Assembly: GCA_043767025.1 (NCBI GenBank)
Contig: JAYUHK010000064.1
Coordinates: forward strand, 1 to 14,833
DNA: 14,833 bases
Source: JAYUHK01 sp043767025
Lineage (GTDB): Bacteria > Bacteroidota > Bacteroidia > Chitinophagales > Saprospiraceae
Direction of reading: 5' to 3'
The position numbers and the translations under genes are program-made. Under the pieces are notes generated by a model. It had not been told where the DNA came from. It ran no database searches and saw only the letters and a list, made by a program, of their open reading frames with translations. This document shows, piece after piece, positions 12,341 through 14,833 of the stretch. Each line of letters opens with the position of its first letter. The stretch's first letter is position 1.

Positions 12341-12392
12341 GCATTGCAAATATTGGTTTTGGGGCGTAACTTAAGTAATTCCAACAATAAAT

Positions 12393-14237
12393 TTACTCTA
12401 CCGTGACAGATTTTGCCAAATTTCGGGGTTGATCTACGTTGCAGCCACGCATCACGGCGATATAATAAGACAAAAGTTGTAGCGGAATGACGGACAAAAG
12501 CGGCGTAAGTGGCTCGGCGGTTTCTGGTATTTCGATGGTGTAGTCGGCGATGTTTTTAATAATTTCGTCGCCTTTGGTAACTATTGCTATCACGACACCT
12601 TTGCGCGCTTTTACCTCTTGGATATTGCTTACGATTTTTTCGTAAGCACTTTTATTGGTTGCGATAACGACTACTGGCATATTTTCGTCTATCAAAGCTA
12701 TCGGTCCGTGCTTCATTTCGGCGGCTGGATAGCCTTCGGCGTGAATGTATGAAATTTCTTTTAGCTTCAAAGCTCCTTCGAGAGCGACGGGGAAGTTGTA
12801 GCCTCGCCCGAGATAGATAGCATTGGCAGTATCTTTTATTTCGCCTGCAATATACTCAATTTTTTTACTTTCTTTCAACACTTCGGCTACTTTGGCAGGA
12901 ATACTTTCGAGTTCGCTGAGCAGGAGTCGGAAGTAAGATTCGTTGATAGTGCCTCTGCTGCGCGCCAAACTCAACGCCATCATGGTCAATAAAGTCACTT
13001 GTCCCGTAAAGGCTTTGGTGGAGGCTATGCCAATTTCTGGTCCTGCGTGAATGTAAGAACCCGCATGAGTAATGCGGGCAATGGACGAGCCGACCACATT
13101 GACGATGCCATAAATCAAAGCTCCTTTCTCTTTTGCCATTTCGAGGGCTGCCATAGTATCGGCGGTTTCGCCAGATTGAGAAATAGCTATCACGACATCA
13201 TTTTCGGTAATAATTGGATTGCGGTAGCGAAGCTCGGACGCATACTCGACCTCTACGGGAATCCGCGCCAAATCTTCAAACAAGTATTCGGCAATCATTC
13301 CCGCGTGCCACGAAGTGCCGCAGCCAGCAATGATAAGTCGTTGGGCGCGCATGATGCGGTTGGAGTATTCTTCCAAGCCGCCGAGATGTATCCAACCTTC
13401 GGCAGCGTTCATTCGTCCGCGCATACAGTCCGAGATAGTACGGACTTGCTCGTTGATTTCTTTGAGCATAAAATGGTCGTAGCCACCTTTTTCGAGGGCT
13501 TCGATTTCAAGCTCCAGTTCCTGAATGTGAGGAGTTTGCTCAATATTTCCGTGTATAGATTTTATTTGCAGCTCGCCGCCGCGAGTGACTGTCACTATGT
13601 CTTGGTCATTGACATAGACGACTTTTTTGGTATATTCTACGATAGGCGTTGCGTCGGAAGCCAAATAAAATTCGCCTTCCTCCCCGATGCCGACCACCAG
13701 TGGGCTTTGTTTGCGCGCTGCCACCATTTTGGCAGGTTCGTTTCTATCCATCACTACGATAGCGTAAGCTCCTACCACTTTGGTAAGTGCCACACGGACG
13801 GATTCTTCCAAAGAGAGTTTGTCTTTATCTTGGATTTCTTCTATAAAATGTACCAGTACTTCGGTATCTGTTTCGCTGGTAAAGGTGTGACCTAATTTTT
13901 GCAAAGCAGACTTCAGGACGGCGTAATTTTCGATGATGCCGTTGTGTACTATCACCAAACGCCCGTTGCCGGAGGCGTGAGGGTGAGCGTTGATATCGTC
14001 GGGTTTTCCGTGTGTCGCCCAGCGAGTGTGACCCATGCCCATCGTGCCAGAAGTATCTTTGTGTTCTACAAAATTAATGAGTTCGCTGACTTTTCCTTTT
14101 CGTTTATAGACGTTGAGTTGGTCGTTGAGAAGAGCGACTCCGGCACTGTCGTAGCCTCTGTACTCCAATCTTTGCAAGCCCTTAATGATTATCGGATAGG
14201 CTTGTTTTTTTCCAATATAGGCTACTATTCCACACAT
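12393..14237 (-). CDS. glmS: Glutamine-fructose-6-phosphate aminotransferase (isomerizing)
   Basis: The 614-residue enzyme makes glucosamine 6-phosphate from fructose 6-phosphate and glutamine, the entry step to UDP-GlcNAc for peptidoglycan and lipopolysaccharide. It starts MCGIVAYIG, with the glutaminase nucleophile at C2 after Met removal. GHTRWATHG and VHNGIIENY complete the glutamine domain. Two SIS sugar-isomerase domains follow, with CGTSWHAG, SQSGETADT and STKAFTGQ in the first. The second has LKLKEISYIHAEGYPAAEMKHGP, with the catalytic Glu and His, and the end PRNLAKSVTVE supplies the catalytic lysine. Length matches the family. The 36-bp gap to the upstream DUF4270 gene has room neither for a glmS ribozyme nor for a clear promoter, so the two are probably co-transcribed. 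Confidence 0.98.
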   Translation of the reverse strand: MCGIVAYIGKKQAYPIIIKGLQRLEYRGYDSAGVALLNDQLNVYKRKGKVSELINFVEHKDTSGTMGMGHTRWATHGKPDDINAHPHASGNGRLVIVHNGIIENYAVLKSALQKLGHTFTSETDTEVLVHFIEEIQDKDKLSLEESVRVALTKVVGAYAIVVMDRNEPAKMVAARKQSPLVVGIGEEGEFYLASDATPIVEYTKKVVYVNDQDIVTVTRGGELQIKSIHGNIEQTPHIQELELEIEALEKGGYDHFMLKEINEQVRTISDCMRGRMNAAEGWIHLGGLEEYSNRIMRAQRLIIAGCGTSWHAGMIAEYLFEDLARIPVEVEYASELRYRNPIITENDVVIAISQSGETADTMAALEMAKEKGALIYGIVNVVGSSIARITHAGSYIHAGPEIGIASTKAFTGQVTLLTMMALSLARSRGTINESYFRLLLSELESIPAKVAEVLKESKKIEYIAGEIKDTANAIYLGRGYNFPVALEGALKLKEISYIHAEGYPAAEMKHGPIALIDENMPVVVIATNKSAYEKIVSNIQEVKARKGVVIAIVTKGDEIIKNIADYTIEIPETAEPLTPLLSVIPLQLLSYYIAVMRGCNVDQPRNLAKSVTVE

Positions 14238-14273
14238 ATAGGTATAGATTTTTTTTATTTTTGACTAAAAATA

Positions 14274-14833
14274 TCACAACTCGGTGTAAGTGAGATTCAA
14301 TTTCATCGGATACATTGGGTGTTTGGGTCCGCAGATGACAGTGTGTTTGGCGATTTCTGACTTGGCGTAAGCGGTCAAAACAATCGAACCGGGTACGGCT
14401 CCGCGCATCATTCTTTGCGCGTGTTCCGAAAGATTCATTTTATATTTTTTCACCGTCACTCCGCCGCCCATATCTATGGTACGCACAGCACCCAAGCCCA
14501 AGCCGCCGAGCTGCACATCGCGAGTGACGTTCAAAATTCCTGTGCCGTCTCTGTCGTAAGCGGTAATCAAGATGTCTATTGGCGTATAAAGCAGTTGATT
14601 GTCGCCAGGTTTGTAGATGACCGAAAGCTCCAATTCGGCTTTATTTACTATAATGTTGCTACCAAAATTTTTGATATTGGGCAATGACACTTTGACATTC
14701 GGTCCGCCCATTCCTTGCAGATACAAAAACTGGTCGCCCGCACTTTTGTTATCGAAAGAGGCAGCTACTTCGTCGCTAAAAGTGTGTTGAAGATTAACGA
14801 ATCGGGTCGCTGACAAGCCAGAAATTTGTGGCA
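14274..14833 (-). CDS. DUF4270 family protein, C-terminal part (5' end outside window)
   Basis: The frame stays open to the window edge, and the visible 185 or so residues begin mid-protein; the only in-window start-like codon (TTG at 14816) is an internal leucine. Segments such as FSDEVAASFDNKSAGDQFLY, NKAELELSVIYKPGDN and the C-terminal KLNLTYTEL end match DUF4270, an exported Bacteroidota family, mostly lipoproteins of about 450-550 residues with beta-rich C-terminal domains. The function is unknown. The DUF4270-glmS neighbourhood is, as I recall, conserved in the phylum, often with glycogen synthase upstream, and hints at a link to envelope sugar metabolism. Confidence 0.8.
   Translation of the reverse strand, partial: PQISGLSATRFVNLQHTFSDEVAASFDNKSAGDQFLYLQGMGGPNVKVSLPNIKNFGSNIIVNKAELELSVIYKPGDNQLLYTPIDILITAYDRDGTGILNVTRDVQLGGLGLGAVRTIDMGGGVTVKKYKMNLSEHAQRMMRGAVPGSIVLTAYAKSEIAKHTVICGPKHPMYPMKLNLTYTEL

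Noticed and set aside
12999..13895. A 298-codon plus-strand open frame inside glmS
   Set aside because: It lies wholly antisense to glmS, which is conserved over its full length. The translation has no recognisable domain and looks like the complementary strand of GlmS codons.
14238..14273. glmS ribozyme or riboswitch upstream of glmS
   Set aside because: The gap is only 36 bp, too short for the ribozyme, and has no matching core sequence.

Overview
The window looks like chromosomal DNA of a member of the Bacteroidota. It is moderately AT-rich. Several products belong to families typical of that phylum: a DUF4290 protein, a DUF4270 C-terminus next to glmS, a DUF4286 protein, an OmpH/Skp chaperone and an EGCG-type secreted protein. 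Putative promoters fit the phylum's -7 element TAnnTTTG, and start codons lack Shine-Dalgarno sequences. The class cannot be fixed from this window; a Saprospiria- or Cytophagia-like lineage is a guess. No RNA genes, insertion sequences, CRISPR arrays or prophage genes were seen.

Layout. Positions 1-203 are gene-free and hold one clear and one degraded copy of a palindromic intergenic repeat. A small DCC-family redox protein (204-602, +) runs tail-to-tail, with overlapping ends, into a minus-strand run transcribed from 3775 down to 594: gcvH, a VanZ-like membrane protein, folA and an Omp85 (BamA/TamA-type) outer-membrane barrel. From about 3890 the plus strand carries five co-oriented genes: a secreted protein with a duplicated domain and a DUF3298-like end, a large secreted helical-repeat protein, a small lipoprotein, deoC, and a SPOR-domain protein one base after deoC. 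A minus-strand DUF4286 gene and a plus-strand OmpH/Skp gene then diverge from a 297-bp regulatory region (9511-9807). Strong hairpin terminators separate OmpH from the convergent minus-strand block hppD, DUF4290 and glmS, preceded by DUF4270, whose 5' part lies outside the window.

How the genes work together. Most are housekeeping or envelope genes: one-carbon and folate metabolism (gcvH, folA), hexosamine supply for peptidoglycan and lipopolysaccharide (glmS), outer-membrane biogenesis (Omp85, OmpH), tyrosine catabolism (hppD) and deoxynucleotide salvage (deoC). The least understood part is the three-gene secreted/lipoprotein set at 3929-8095. Its first gene lacks a usable ATG: a nine-codon upstream ORF (stop included) begins at the expected place and ends on a TTGA overlap with a TTG codon of the main frame. 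That pattern suggests a missing base, a slippery T-run or reinitiation.

Other things to check are a perfect 8-bp inverted repeat behind the DUF4286 -7 element, a perfectly palindromic -7 box before gcvH, and the octamer TTTGTGAC, which recurs on both strands and in several reading frames. I found no convincing defence, mobile or CRISPR-like system.
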